From Amaurobius ferox (Eukaryota; Arthropoda; Arachnida; Araneae; Amaurobiidae), in assembly GCA_951213105.1 (NCBI GenBank), contig OX578137.1:82711679-82775678 (forward strand): 64,000 bases of DNA, written 5' to 3'. The position numbers were made by a program, and so were the translations under genes. Below are positions 39,009 through 50,030 of this stretch, in pieces. How positions within the stretch are numbered: position 1 is the first letter of the stretch; every line of letters begins with the position of its first letter. A model generated the notes under the pieces. It made no database searches. It saw only the letters and a program-made list of their open reading frames with translations, and was not told where the DNA came from.

Positions 39009-39297
39009 GGGGCGCGGTAGTCCGGTGGTTAGCCCGCTGGAATTGCACTCGGTAGGCCCGGGTTCGATTCCGCCCACTGCCAAAACTGCCGCCGTGTTCA
39101 CACGGAGTACGATCACGTTAAACATGTGGGTCCGTAAGTCCTTCCGAGATTTTGGTGATAGGGTAAGGAGGGTATGGTCCCTGTGGATGTCTCCCCCACT
39201 GGATTCTGGTCTAAATTGGGTGGCACTTCCTGGCCGTCCAAAGAGTTACCATACACCTTTCTTGTAGGTCGGACGGTCTGGGTCTCAACAACAACAA
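39009..39297 (+). mobile_element. tRNA-derived SINE S1d with target duplication
   Basis: Full-length S1 with a slightly changed A box (GGTAGTCCGGTGGTTAGCCC) and B box GGTTCGATTCC. It is flanked by AAAATATAGTCT before and AAAATATCGTCT after, a 12-bp duplication with one change, so it arrived by its own insertion. Confidence 0.85.
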
Positions 39298-39528
39298 AAT
39301 ATCGTCTCTCATGAATAAAACAAACTATATCCACAAGAAGAGTGATGTTAACAAATTGTTCGCATAATATAGCATGTGAAAAGTGAACATAATTCACAAT
39401 AGTTATTACTTTTATTTATTGTATGCAATGTATTTTTAATGCAATATCTCAAGAAAGGCGTTTTAGCGTTCGAAAATCTGAATCTTTCGTTTTAAAATGA
39501 AAACTGCATATGAAACGATTATGTGTGT

Positions 39529-39587
39529 TGAGACCCAGACCGTCCGACCTACCAGAAAGGTGTAAGGTAACTGTTTGGACGGCCGGG
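39529..39587 (-). mobile_element. 59-bp S1 SINE piece with 13-bp target duplication
   Basis: The minus strand matches the S1 end from GGCCGTCCAAACAG to GGTCTGGGTCTCA. CGATTATGTGTGT is repeated exactly at 39516-39528 and 39588-39600. There is no (AAC)n tail. Confidence 0.8.
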
Positions 39588-39788
39588 CGATTATGTGTGT
39601 GACATTATTGAAGACTCTCAATTTTTAATGTCTTTATTAAAATTATTTTCGAAAAAGTGGAAGCGGGGATTGTTCCGAACGTTCGATACGTTTCAATTGA
39701 ATAGGATTACAGTATTAACTGATTCTATTAATCGATCTAAATTAAGTTCGAAACGCCAACACGTTAGTGAGATATTGTATCCATAGAC

Positions 39789-39814
39789 TCACACACGCGC
39801 ACACACACACACAC

Positions 39815-39912
<98 letters not shown>

Positions 39913-39964
39913 ATATATATATGTATGTATATATATATATACATGTATATATATATATGTGTGT
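39789..39964. repeat. Compound microsatellite
   Basis: (AC)n, then (ACAT)n, then (AT)n with GTAT interruptions. It sits where other Z copies have the (CA)n tract, so it probably grew from it. Frames across it are artefacts. Confidence 0.9.
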
Positions 39965-40460
39965 AAGTATAAATGAGAAATTACAGCGACAAATACATGT
40001 AATTCTTTGATCTGCAATCAGGATTGAGTTTAATTGTTTTGAAATATTTTTACAAAATTACTTCCTTCCTTTAAAAAGTACATAATTAAGCTATTGACAT
40101 TGCCATTAAAGTTCATAATAAAATTCTTGCCTACGTCTTCTTTAGTAACATTACTCACGCGATCATTAAAAATAATTTACGAAATCTTTATTTCATAAAT
40201 AATCAATACCGCATTAACACGGAATATGATAAGTACCACAGTAACTTTTGGATAGAACACGTTTTTACTTTGCATAGACTAATAAAATTTCTGCCATTCT
40301 ATCTTGGTTTTCAATATCTAGCTTATGCGCAGAAGTATAACAAAACATTTTTATACGTTTCTCACAATTATCTTCTAAAAATGCAATTAAAGGAAAATAA
40401 CTTTCTTCCCTTTGATTATTTTTTTGCTCACTCATTGTGATATTTTTTTCACTTTGCGGT

Positions 40461-40550
40461 TTATTTTCTTATTTGATTAAACCATGCTGCTAGATAAATC
40501 TTTGGAGTTTTACACCCAGCTGCGTCCGCTTTAATTAGAAGAAAAACTTT
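40461..40550 (-). other. Possible exon-like segment, paralogous to 37149-37230
   Basis: Part of a 63-codon minus frame (40652-40461). The shared core is AAG-x-KTPKIYL, with KVFLL before and AAWFNQ after. The shared part follows TTATTTAAAAG, a possible splice acceptor, on the minus strand. Both protein-changing and silent differences separate the two copies. No family is recognised. Confidence 0.3.
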
Positions 40551-42353
40551 TAAATAAAAAAAATACGTACGAGAAATTAAACAGACAACATAATTACTTC
40601 TGCAACTTTCAAAATTTCTGGATTTAAAGCTTAATTGGAAAGTATAATACATCTTTATACATATATTTATTTTTATAATCTTTATAAATATGTAGAAGTT
40701 AGTGACATTCAGAAGCCTAATGACTGTTTCAAGTGATTGTGTATTGTGTTCGAAGAAAGTGATTATGTTTGTATTTGTTACTCTAATTTTTAATATTTTT
40801 CATAATGCTCTTTCTCCAAAAGTTCTACTTTATTTTGGAAAATTATTATTTGGAAAATGAAAGAGCTTTTAAAGTTATTTTAAATATATGTTTGTTTGTG
40901 TACATTTATTCGTGTATGTGATACTGTATGTGTGTTTGTGTCTGTGTGTTGGTATGCTGCGATAAGTGGCCAGTAATAGAAATTGTTGCTCAAACCGAAA
41001 TTACATATTACTAAATGATAGTATGAACGAATACATTATATAAAGCAAATTTATAGTTATATAAATATATATTTTCCTTTAAATTTCACAATTAAAACAT
41101 AAGGAATTTTTTGTAATTCACATAGTAAAAACATGTGTAATACGACATTTCTTGTAACTAGCATGATTAGAACGATTTGTATGAAATAACTTGTAACTCC
41201 AATACTTACAAGACGACTTACACTCGATGTTTAAAAATTTCAGTAGAAAAATTAGAAGAAAATTATTCTTATTTTAAAAAATAACAAGAAATATAAATCA
41301 TACATAAAACATTGATTGCAAAAAACTTTCAAACTGAGATACAATTTTATTTAAACATCTCTGAAACGTGATACATTTAGTGCTGATATTTTTTAAATTA
41401 TCACAGTACTACAGTAATTTATTATAATTGAAAAATTCAAACTTCATCGCACAAGATAATACTACTTACGCAGAAGGAACTTTGCTAAAATGACGTCCTC
41501 GAAATATAAATCGTTTGCTTTCTCTATGTACAATAAATGAATATTTCATTCATTTCACTTATATTCCGGAGTTTAAATCTAACTAATTTTGCTTGAAAAA
41601 GTTCAGAAATTCTATTACAACTAACCATGGAATTGTTTTGATTCGTGAACAAGTGAATTTCCTTACATTCTGCATGCTATATTACAACATTAAGGCTTCG
41701 TTGTACGTATAATGTAGTATTAAGGCATAATGTAGGTATAATCAAAGATTATTGAAAATTTAACATAAAAAACATAGTAATTGCGTTGACACAGAAATTA
41801 GATGCACATATACTGCGGTTTTGTAGCGGATGCAACACTAAATATAAATTTAGAAGATAAATATCACAATATTTACACAGCAGCAAAAAATGGATGCACT
41901 ATTTTATTTTGCTTTAAGTCACGTGATTTCTTTATTAATCAGGAGTGTAATTATCGTTTCAATTTTTATTTAAAAAACTACCCAACATATTTTACTGAAA
42001 GATTTTGTACCCATTTATATAATAATTAGAATATTTCTTAAACATTTCGAAGCAATTTATAAATTTTAACTTTGCTTAAACGTTTGAAAAATTAAGTCCT
42101 AAGTCCTATAAGGTCCAGTGCATTTCATTGTTTTCAACCGGAGTTAAATCTGAAACTTATTGGGGAATGGTATTCATTTCCTTTCCCGTATGTCCCACAA
42201 AGCGTCTCAACAACATGCTAAAATTTAATTTTGAATTAGCCTTTTTTACGGTAGTTATCGTGCGAACAAACAGACAGACATACAGGAAGACCAAAGTTAT
42301 TTGACCGAAGTCAAAGTTCAAATATGTTGGATAGTGTTAAAAACATTAATTTT
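40551..42353. other. No recognised feature
   Basis: AT-rich sequence. The 75-codon frame at 41802-42029 has no domain that I can place. Confidence 0.4.
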
Positions 42354-43284
42354 TACTCTCCTTATATATATAATATATAAGGAAAGTATTGTGAAGGGGT
42401 CGAAAATTCGAATTCGAGTTTTCGAGGGGAGAGCACGTTTCAAGCATCCCTGATCAAGAATCGAACATTTTTGAGATGATGTTTGCCTGTGTATGTGTGT
42501 GTATAGAGACGATATCTCACGAACGAAAGGAGCGATTTGAATAAAACGTGGTACAAACATCACATTCCGTGAATACTGGAAGCCAATTGCTTTTAAACAC
42601 AATCGAATGTTCAGAACCTAATAAATTTTCCAGTGAAATTTTGAAAAAATCATCAAAAACTCAAAACTTTTAATAAAGTTACACAAATAGAAATTTCTTA
42701 TGTAACTTTCCCTTAGAAAATGATTGACATAAACTTTAGAAAGCTAGCATGAACCGTTTTAGACATATTGCACTTTTTTGATATAAATTTATCAAATAAT
42801 CCTATAAATTAAAAACAAATATTCATTGTTATGAAACATGTCACTTTTCATATATAATATCATGCGATAAATGTGGTGACATCATTCTCGTGGATTTAAC
42901 TCGTTCCATTTACGAGAAAAGATACTTTGAGTAATACTTTAGCATTTGAACGCCAATAGTCATTTATCTGCTAGAATAACTTATTTCTCCTTCCATAACA
43001 CTTGGCGAGATTTTGGCGACAAATTTGGCGGAATGTCGCCAACTTGGCGACATTCATATATACATTTAAAAACTTGGCGACTTTTTAAAATTTGCCAAAT
43101 TAACGAAAATCTCGCCAAATGAATAAAAATGACACTAAGTCAATGAAAATTACGGCTAATTGAAGAAAATTCAATATCTTGGAAATAATATAAGTATCTA
43201 CTATAATAATAACATTTTTTTAACTTTAAAAGTAGTAAATTCTTTGCACTATATAAGGAAAGTGATGTGCTGCCCACATCAGAT
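42354..43284 (-). mobile_element. Family Z copy Z7
   Basis: Minus-strand Z from the TATATAAGGAAAGT hairpin region to CCCACATCAGA. The TTTGGCGA block is at 43000-43140 and has a local duplication (aacttggcgac occurs twice around tatatacattta). The (TG)n tract is very short. Confidence 0.7.
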
Positions 43285-43845
43285 TTTTATAGTTAAAATC
43301 AAGTGACAATTTAATGTGACACAACTTTCCTTTTACAATTGTAAAAACTCTGAAATATCATAGTCATAAAACATTCCATACATTTCATTGAAGTAACAGA
43401 AAACTGTATATTCTAAATATTAAATATTAATATTTAAATTTCGAAAAGGGTTTAAGCTGGGATAATTCGTGCATTCCCCCTTGCTTTCAAATAAATTTTA
43501 ATATTTCGTTCTTAATTTAAATATATTCAACAAGACACATTCCAGAATATTTTCAGAGTCACATTAAGCAGGTTATTTCTCTTTTTGTTCTGAATTTCGC
43601 GTGGCTAGCAAAAACGCTTTTAAACTGAAATAAAAATGTATTTCCAACTTCGATAAAATGATTTCTTCTTTTTCCAATTGTGTCTCTTTTATCGCCGAAT
43701 TAGACCAAATGACTTGTTTAAAATATAGAAAGAAAAAAAAAAAAGTTTTTTTTTGTAAAATTGCGAAACAATTAAGATATTTGCGCACTGCACATTTAAA
43801 ATAAAGCATAATATTTTAATATTACTTCATATATATAGATATATA

Positions 43846-44750
43846 CTACAACACTGAATAAGTCTTCGGTCTAACTAAGAAAAACAATTTTTTTTTAGAA
43901 ATTCGACTTCATTCATTAACATACTATCCTTCAAGCGTGATACATTCATTCCAGCGCTCCTCTAACTTTCCGATGCCTTTTTTTCTAGAGCGATTTGTCT
44001 TTGCTCTCAAAATAGGCCTCAGTTTCGGCAATCACTTCTTCATTTGAGCCAATTTTTTCCCCTGGAGCATATTTTTGATGTCTGCAAAAAGCCAGTAGTC
44101 GCTGGGGGTCAGAGTGTTCGGACGGACGCAAGAAATCCTTCTTATCTCGCTTGAACATCTCCAAACAGCGCTCTGAATCGTCAGCGTGTTGTTGTTTTTG
44201 GTTCGGTGTGAGCAAACGCGGCATCCACTCCGAAAGTAACTTACGCATGCTCAAATTTCCGTGTAAAATTGTAAACACACTACCTTCAGATATCTTTAAG
44301 GTGTCAGCTATCTCACGCAACTTCACTTTACGGTCTTTCAAAATTATTTTGTGGACATTTTTTATGTTTTCTGGAACAACTGCCGATTTTGGACTACCAG
44401 AGCACTCAGCATCATCGGTGTTTGTGCGACCACGTTTAAATTCAGCATAATAGTTGATTTCCCTGGCACAGAGTGTCCATAACGCTTATCAAGCCACTGT
44501 TTGGCTTCAACAGTATTTTTGTCCATCAAAAAACAATGTTTAATCAACACACGAAATTATTTTTTATCCATTGTTTTGAAAATTACAAAACTGGGGTCAC
44601 TAAATCCACTGTAACCTATAAACTAATTGTCAGAGTGTCATGAAATTTTGTCACGTGTCATTTGAAGGTTGGTACTATCCAGAAATCATATGGGTCTGTC
44701 AACAGTGTTGCCATATATGTGCCAGACAGGAGACTTATTGAGTGAGGTGT
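43846..44750 (-). mobile_element. Internally deleted mariner element
   Basis: Ends are imperfect inverted repeats of ~28 bp (left CACTGAATAAGTCTTCGGTC; right, inverted, CACTCAATAAGTCTCCTGTC), each next to a TA (43844-43845 and 44751-44752), the standard Tc1/mariner target. The 905 bp are shorter than the usual ~1.3 kb of mariners because the middle of the transposase is missing. It is non-autonomous as it stands. Confidence 0.85.
43924..44571 (-). pseudogene. Mariner (irritans-type) transposase remnant
   Basis: Minus strand. The start codon is at 44571 with a stop at codon 5, then VLIKHCFLMDKNTVEAKQWL and PGKSTI of the first helix-turn-helix. After a frame slip follows a second block with KDRKVKLREIADTLKIS, NLSMRKL, WMPRLLTPNQK and DDSERCLE. 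A deletion then removes the region that should hold the first two catalytic aspartates (DETW and HQDNA motifs). The C-terminal TPSDYWLF (third aspartate), GSNEEVIAETEAYFE and CITLEG remain, in shifted frames. DNA binding might once have been possible, catalysis not. Family assignment is by resemblance to Himar-type transposases and is firm. Confidence 0.85.
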
Positions 44751-44752
44751 TA

Positions 44753-45130
44753 TGTTTCCATATCTTCTGTACATCAAAATCAGATATGAACTTTTATGAT
44801 ATTTTTTTCTTCAACGGATAGGAAAATCCTTAAACAACAGAGAAAAATCAATGAGAGTACTAGGTTTGCAGATACTACTTAGATCTGTCGATGATAAAGT
44901 GACAATGTCAAATAACATATAAATGTTTACAGCTCCCCAGCAGGTAATTTAAAAGTTAAAATAACGTATTCAGCAAGAAAAGGCGATATTAGAAAACTGT
45001 AAATTATATAAAGTTGTAGATCGTTAATAAATTAGTAGAAATTGGACATATAACTGTTACAAGAGGTATTTATTACCACAATACAGTTATTGACAGATTT
45101 CTGTCGCATTTGGAAATGTTAAAATAAGAA
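44753..45130. other. No recognised feature
   Basis: AT-rich sequence between the mariner and Tc1 relics. Confidence 0.4.
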
Positions 45131-45338
45131 GATTAAGTAATAAATTAATGACAAATCTTTAGATAAAAAAAAATCACTTAATAAACCTAATATAGACGTA
45201 TATACACTCTATAACAGAATGAGTTGTCACATTGCGATGAAAATTGGTAGATGTAAAGAACATACATAGAAAAAGAAAAGATTAAAATTTCAGAGCAATT
45301 TAATGATTTAGAGTTTGGTTGTATACAAAGGGATGAAG

Positions 45339-45941
45339 TCAATATGGCGTTGGTCCACTTTTGGTCTGGATGCAAGATGTCACCCAGAGTGGCATAGACT
45401 GATAAAGTTCACGGATGGTGTCCTGCCGAATGTTTTGCCAAATTATCTCCAACTGTCGGGCTAAATCGTCATTATTCCGGGATGGTTGCAATCGCCTTCC
45501 CATAACGTCCAAAATATGCTCTATGGGAGAGAGATCAGGAGACCAAGCTAGCCAAGGAAATGCTGGGAAGTTTGAAGACTATTCATAGCAACAAGTGCCG
45601 TGTGTGGCTGGGCATTATCTTGCTGAAAAGTAAGTCCGAGGTGTCGCGAAAGAACGGTAATACAACCGGTTCTAGAATGTTGTCTACGTACCGGTGTTAT
45701 ATCAGTGTGCCAGAAATGACTACCAAAGACGTAAGATATCTGCAGTCGAAATGCAACAGAAATTTTGACCACAAATTCAGAATTGTTCCTTATATGCACC
45801 TGCTGAATGCGCAGTTCCGATGCGCTGGAGCTCACGCTATTTATTCATTGTATACCAAATTTTATTCATTTGCATGCTCGCTCAAAATGTCTTCGCTTAC
45901 GATATTTCACTACAATCGGACAATTCCTTCTTGGTGCGTCG
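45339..45941 (-). pseudogene. Tc1-like transposase remnant
   Basis: Minus strand. A short N-terminal piece reading RRTKKELSDC (45941-45906) is followed by a deletion that removes most of the DNA-binding part. The catalytic half is present in alternating frames: GTLI, HRYVDNILEPVVLPF, then TFQQDNAQPHTA with the second aspartate, then SPDLSPIEHILDVMGRRLQ with the DD34E glutamate, and an end reading IRELYQSMPL, CIQTKSG, TPY and a stop at 45339-45341. At least two frameshifts separate these blocks. The first aspartate is not visible. Inactive. Confidence 0.82.
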
Positions 45942-45966
45942 ATTTTTTTGTTATAGAGTATATATA

Positions 45967-46102
45967 AAATAAAAGCCAGAGCGCTATATTTTAATTTGGC
46001 CTACCAATGTGGATGGTATTTAAGGACGGTGTTTTCGAATTTCATTTAATGCCACTGATGAAGGGTATAAGTATGCCCGAAAGCTCTCGGGCTTTTATTT
46101 TT
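45967..46102. mobile_element. 136-bp inverted-repeat insertion in the Tc1 terminal repeat
   Basis: Removing 45967-46102 restores the right Tc1 repeat to match the left. TATATA flanks it on both sides (45961-45966 and 46103-46108). Its ends are inverted: AAATAAAAGCC on the left and GGGCTTTTATTTT on the right. It is a MITE-like or retrozyme-like passenger with a hammerhead-like core near its right end. Confidence 0.65.
46055..46094 (+). ncRNA. Hammerhead-ribozyme-like core, incomplete
   Basis: CTGATGA (46055-46061) is followed by a 6-bp stem II (GGGTAT/ATGCCC, loop AAGT, 46063-46078), then GAAA (46079-46082). A minimal stem III (GC with GC, 46083-46092) places T93 opposite the last A and T94 at the cleavage position. 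Order and spacing match a type I hammerhead, known from Penelope-like elements and retrozymes. I find no partner for stem I in the flanking bases, so it may be inactive or cut by the insertion end. Confidence 0.4.
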
Positions 46103-46177
46103 TATATACGTCTATAGGAGGTTTATTAAATGACTTTTTTGAAATCTAAGGATTTGTCTTTAATTTATTACTTAATC

Positions 46178-47068
46178 GTGTTATAGTTATGACGTGTCAC
46201 CACTCTAAAGTAGCTAAAATAAAAACTTACATGGATGGAATTTAATGAGCAGCCTATTTATGATTCCCTCTGCCAGTAACAATGCACATTTGAATTCGAG
46301 AAAGAATGTTATAGCGTAATTTTATAGACATTGTATTGCAGTCACCGACGCCGCCGTATTACAGTCTATGATGATACGGTTTTTGATAGGTATTTATTGC
46401 CATCAATGTACGTATTATGCGCGTTTCCTATGTCTATTCTTACTAATTAGATTGCCATATTTCCCTTTCTTGGGTTGGCACGTATAGCACACGCTGATTA
46501 AGCATGGAAACGTCCACTTCAAAAAGCACATAGTGCATTTGTTATTGACAATGGGGCTTTATCCCGTCCGCAACGGTTGACAGGCCCACGCGTCGGCTGC
46601 GAATTTGCATTCAAGTACGACGGTCACGTATTCGCGTTCGGAAAATTTTACCCTAAAAGATGGCGGCCACGTGAGCGCGTTTTCATATGGAACGTTTCCA
46701 TTTGAATTTATTTGTCTATTAGATGGCGTTAAATGTCCATGCGAACAAGTCCAATGTATTTTGCAGATACTTGACCTTAGTTAGGGGTGGATCCAATAAA
46801 TTATTTCTCTATCTAGAGCAGTGAAACATGGTTTTGTAATATAAACAAACAGAGCACATCTTGCAGCATCTACAGTTTTATAATTGAGCTTCGTGTATCG
46901 TTTTGATTTTAGCTTAATGATTTATTTGGTGAAATATAGAAAATGTTAGATAGTATTTTTTTTAGTTTGGGTTTTAAAGGAATGTGCGGCAGTGAAATTA
47001 TTAGGTTATTTCGGATCAGAGAATGACTGTGTCAGGACGTTTTTTTTTCTGTGAAAAAATATACTCTT
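46178..47068. other. No recognised gene; small GC-richer patch
   Basis: 46560-46700 is richer in G and C (acaggcccacgcgtcggctg; agatggcggccacgtgagcg) than the rest. No frame or repeat match could be supported. Confidence 0.35.
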
Positions 47069-47358
47069 ATGATAAACGAACCGGGCAGTAATGAAAGGGA
47101 TGCATATAGTTAAGATTAGTGATACTGTGGTATTTCTGAAGATGAATATGAAAATGCAAACGATTCTTCAGATTCTGAGCGTACTATTATTGCAACGCCG
47201 CCAGCTTCAATAGCTGTTTCTGCGAATTATGTGTTTGGACGGGAGATTTGAAAGATTTTAATTCTTTTGAGTTTTTTAGCACACTTGGAATCAATCACAA
47301 TATTATGCCGCCTAATTTAGATAAGGAAATTAATTTTTTTTATCACATTTTTCGATGA
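47069..47358 (+). pseudogene. Possible piggyBac-like transposase N-terminal relic
   Basis: A start at 47069 gives MINEPGSNERDAYS and then stops. Another frame at 47135-47251 gives the acidic stretch SEDEYENANDSSDSE. A third at 47236-47358 gives WTGDLKDFNSFEFF and INHNIMPPNLDKEINFFYHIF. An acidic, serine-rich leader followed by a W...F...G...P.D..F pattern resembles piggyBac-type transposases just before their catalytic domain. Two frame breaks are needed and the catalytic domain is absent. No TTAA-flanked ends were found. Confidence 0.4.
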
Positions 47359-47379
47359 TGAATAGCAGACTTCATAGTA

Positions 47380-47420
47380 GAAGACCCAGACCACACGACC
47401 AACCCAGGGGTTTATGGTAA
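47380..47420 (-). mobile_element. Short SINE-tail module, inverted
   Basis: On the minus strand it reads GGGTTGGTCGTGTGGTCTGG then GTCTTC, the module seen in H1, M1 and M2. ATAGTA lies on both sides, a weak candidate target duplication. Confidence 0.5.
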
Positions 47421-50030
47421 CAAATTGATAGTAAAACAACTAACGAGTATTTTGCATTCGTATGAAAAATATACATCAAATAGAAAATAAGAATTTCTAT
47501 TATTCCTGGAAAAAGTAGATTTCTGTGTTGAAGAGGTGATTTTTAGTGAATTTATTTCGAGAGTTAGGCTTAGCGCAAGAAATTAGCCGTCCTTTGGGAA
47601 AAGTTCGGAAACGAAGAGCTCCGTTCTTCGGGCGACGGTAGTTTTGGAATGCCGTCGGCCCGAAAGAGTTATGAATCATAACACCATTTACGAAGGCAGG
47701 CCATGTCAGACGTACACTGATCATTTGCTACGCTGGTGTTTATATTGCTATGTCTCAATGCTCGATGCCAACTTAATGCAGAAAGGCCACACTTAACATA
47801 GCTGAAAATTGCCTCCAATGCAGACAACAGCTTCGATGGACCGATTTCGCGCTTGTTATGTAATTGACCGCATGAAATCACTGTTATCAGCAATGGCATC
47901 AAGGAACTTACTATAAGCCACAACTTTACGAACTTCCATGGAAAAATACTCTCTTATTTCCCATAGAGTTCGAAATTCAGTTCCCAGTATTTGAAAAGGC
48001 AGTATGTAACCTGTTTTAAGACACAATGTTAGAAACTTCTATTGAAATTTATGCCTTTAGTTCCCAGAGAAGTTAAACATTAGTCCCTCTCTAAGTCACA
48101 TTAACCTGCCTGAAACAACCGTTTCCAAAATTAAGAGAGGCATTCTGATTGCAAATAACAATATCCCTGAACCAGTTTTGCGCTTATTGTACTCTCTTCA
48201 GCTTGGAATTACCGTTAATTGCATGCATTGCCAGAAAGGCTTTAGCATTGCTGCAGTTTTGCAAACTTCTATGGAAACTGACAATTTTAGACCTCTCACG
48301 TAGTCGGCATAAAATATGTGTACAAAGGTCAAGTTCAGAAACACAAGAACCCGTCAGAAATCGGCGTTCGATAAAATATAGAATTTTCTGGTGGCTTCTT
48401 GTGATTTTGCACTTGAAAAGAAACTTATAATAACAATATATAATAGTAATACGTTTATGCCTGTCTAGAAATAATGCAAGAAAGATGCGTAAATATTTAC
48501 CAGCAGCGAATCTTTCATTCTTGAGTAATGGTACCATTAGTCTTTGTTGAATGTGATCTGACATAGAAGGGCAGTAACAACAATAAGTTACAGATTTTCG
48601 TCTGTGAAGTTGGAGATCTTTAATTTAGATGCTAAAAGAAAACGATGTCTATTATTAATAATGTATTTTAAAAACATTTTATGAAGTACTAGGTAGAATG
48701 CTCAGCCTTGTTTGGGGTTATATTATAAAACTTTATTATTTGAGTAACATAGTACGAAGCAGACAAACACACTGTTACGTCATTTAATCTATTGAATTGA
48801 CAATTTATAAAGACAAAATATCAAATCAAAAGGTGGTGCTAATGAGTAAACAATTAATAAGCATATTTTTAATCATTTTATTTAGCAATATTTGAATTTC
48901 ATGATTGAACTTTAAGTTTAATCTTTGGAAGCTTGAATTCCAATCGTTCCCACTACTTAATGGACTCTATTTCCAACTGCATGGTCATATTTATATCAAC
49001 AAATATCGTTTGGATATTTACATTTCCTCCGCGTATTACGTGATGTTAATATGATATCTATGTTTTATTCATTCATATATGAGATAATTGACATTTAGAC
49101 AGTGCCTGAAATATGTATATGGTTGCCTATTTCAAAAATATATGTCAATAATTACATTAACTAAAACACGATAAATTTCGGTTTTGACTAGTAACAACAA
49201 CCTGTGACAACAATAAACAAGTGACAACAACCGGTCATTTTAGGTTTGCCATTGGAATAGCATATATAAAGTCGCCTGTGTCCATGACAAAATAAGAAAG
49301 TCAAAGACGAAAGTTGAAATCCATATAATATTCCTTGAAATAATTAGATTACAGTGGTACCTAATCACACATGCATTCAAATAGAACCGTAAAGTAAATA
49401 TCCTTCATTTGTTTGTAATGATTGATGCTCATGAAATATTTAGAAATGGCAAAAAATATTTCAACATAATGCATAAGGTGTCAGATAATACAATTACGTC
49501 TTTTAGAAAATAAAGTCAATTAGCGCAATTTCCTTTTGCACATTTGAAATACTTTAAATTAAAGCATATGTTTCAATGAATTTATTTTTAGATACAGAAT
49601 CGTAGATTTCATTTTACCTTAAAATTTTCTTAGTTCATTCATCTTTTATATTATGAAAACAGAAAGGAATATTTCATACATGTATTTACTACAAAAATGA
49701 CATAAAATATTTATATCCGAATAATCCATCGAATGTGAAATAAAAAAATCACTGCTCTTGCTTACAACAAAAAAATATTCTATGACAACAAAATTAATTT
49801 TAATTTTACCTGCTTCAACCTAGCCACAGACACATCATTTTTATTTTATCGTCAAATTATCGTATTAATTCAAAATTACGATATGTTTTAACATAAATAT
49901 ATGTTTCTTTCCATACATGTACCAGAAAAACAAACTAATGCATTAGCATCTAAATAATATACCAATCTTTCAACACATATTTCCACCACGCTTGAACACA
50001 ACAAAAAAAAATATGTGCCTGATTGATGAA
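47421..50030. other. No gene that I can support
   Basis: Several 60-126 codon frames exist (for example 48184-48564 minus, 47669-47923 minus). Two places resemble each other (aacttccatggaaa near 47931 and aacttctatggaaa near 48267). This could be a decayed duplicated segment, but no domain or splice structure supports a gene. Confidence 0.35.

Larger units (their letters stand above)
37354..39964 (+). mobile_element. Old family Z copy Z6, split by SINEs
   Basis: Diverged Z sequence is traceable at 37354-37890, 39298-39528 and 39601-39964. It has the 5' words (tattatgtggacaacacatgac), a degraded TTTGGCGA block near 37700-37790, the GACTATTGGC word, CTCATGAATAAAAC, and a (CA)n tract at the end expanded into ACAT and AT repeats. 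A cluster of S1 SINEs and short tails fills 37891-39297 and a 59-bp SINE piece lies at 39529-39587. Confidence 0.55.
45131..46177 (-). mobile_element. Tc1-like element relic with ~85-bp inverted repeats
   Basis: Left repeat 45131-45215 and the right repeat (45950-45966 joined to 46103-46177) are reverse complements with few differences; both contain GATTAAGTAATAAATTAA at the outer end. The right repeat is cut by a 136-bp insertion. The coding part inside is heavily deleted. I could not fix a TA duplication at the ends, so outer limits are tentative. Confidence 0.75.

Noticed and set aside
37852..39397. Open frames across the SINE cluster, up to 114 codons
   Set aside because: They are by-products of GC-richer SINE sequence; the segments are explained as tRNA-derived SINEs.
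44151..44450. 99-codon plus-strand frame
   Set aside because: Antisense shadow of the mariner transposase remnant.
45560..45967. 135-codon plus-strand frame
   Set aside because: It is the antisense shadow of the Tc1 transposase remnant, which has clear catalytic motifs on the minus strand.
47669..48564. Host gene with repeated exons
   Set aside because: Two places look alike, but the frames have no recognisable domain and no convincing splice sites; too weak to call.
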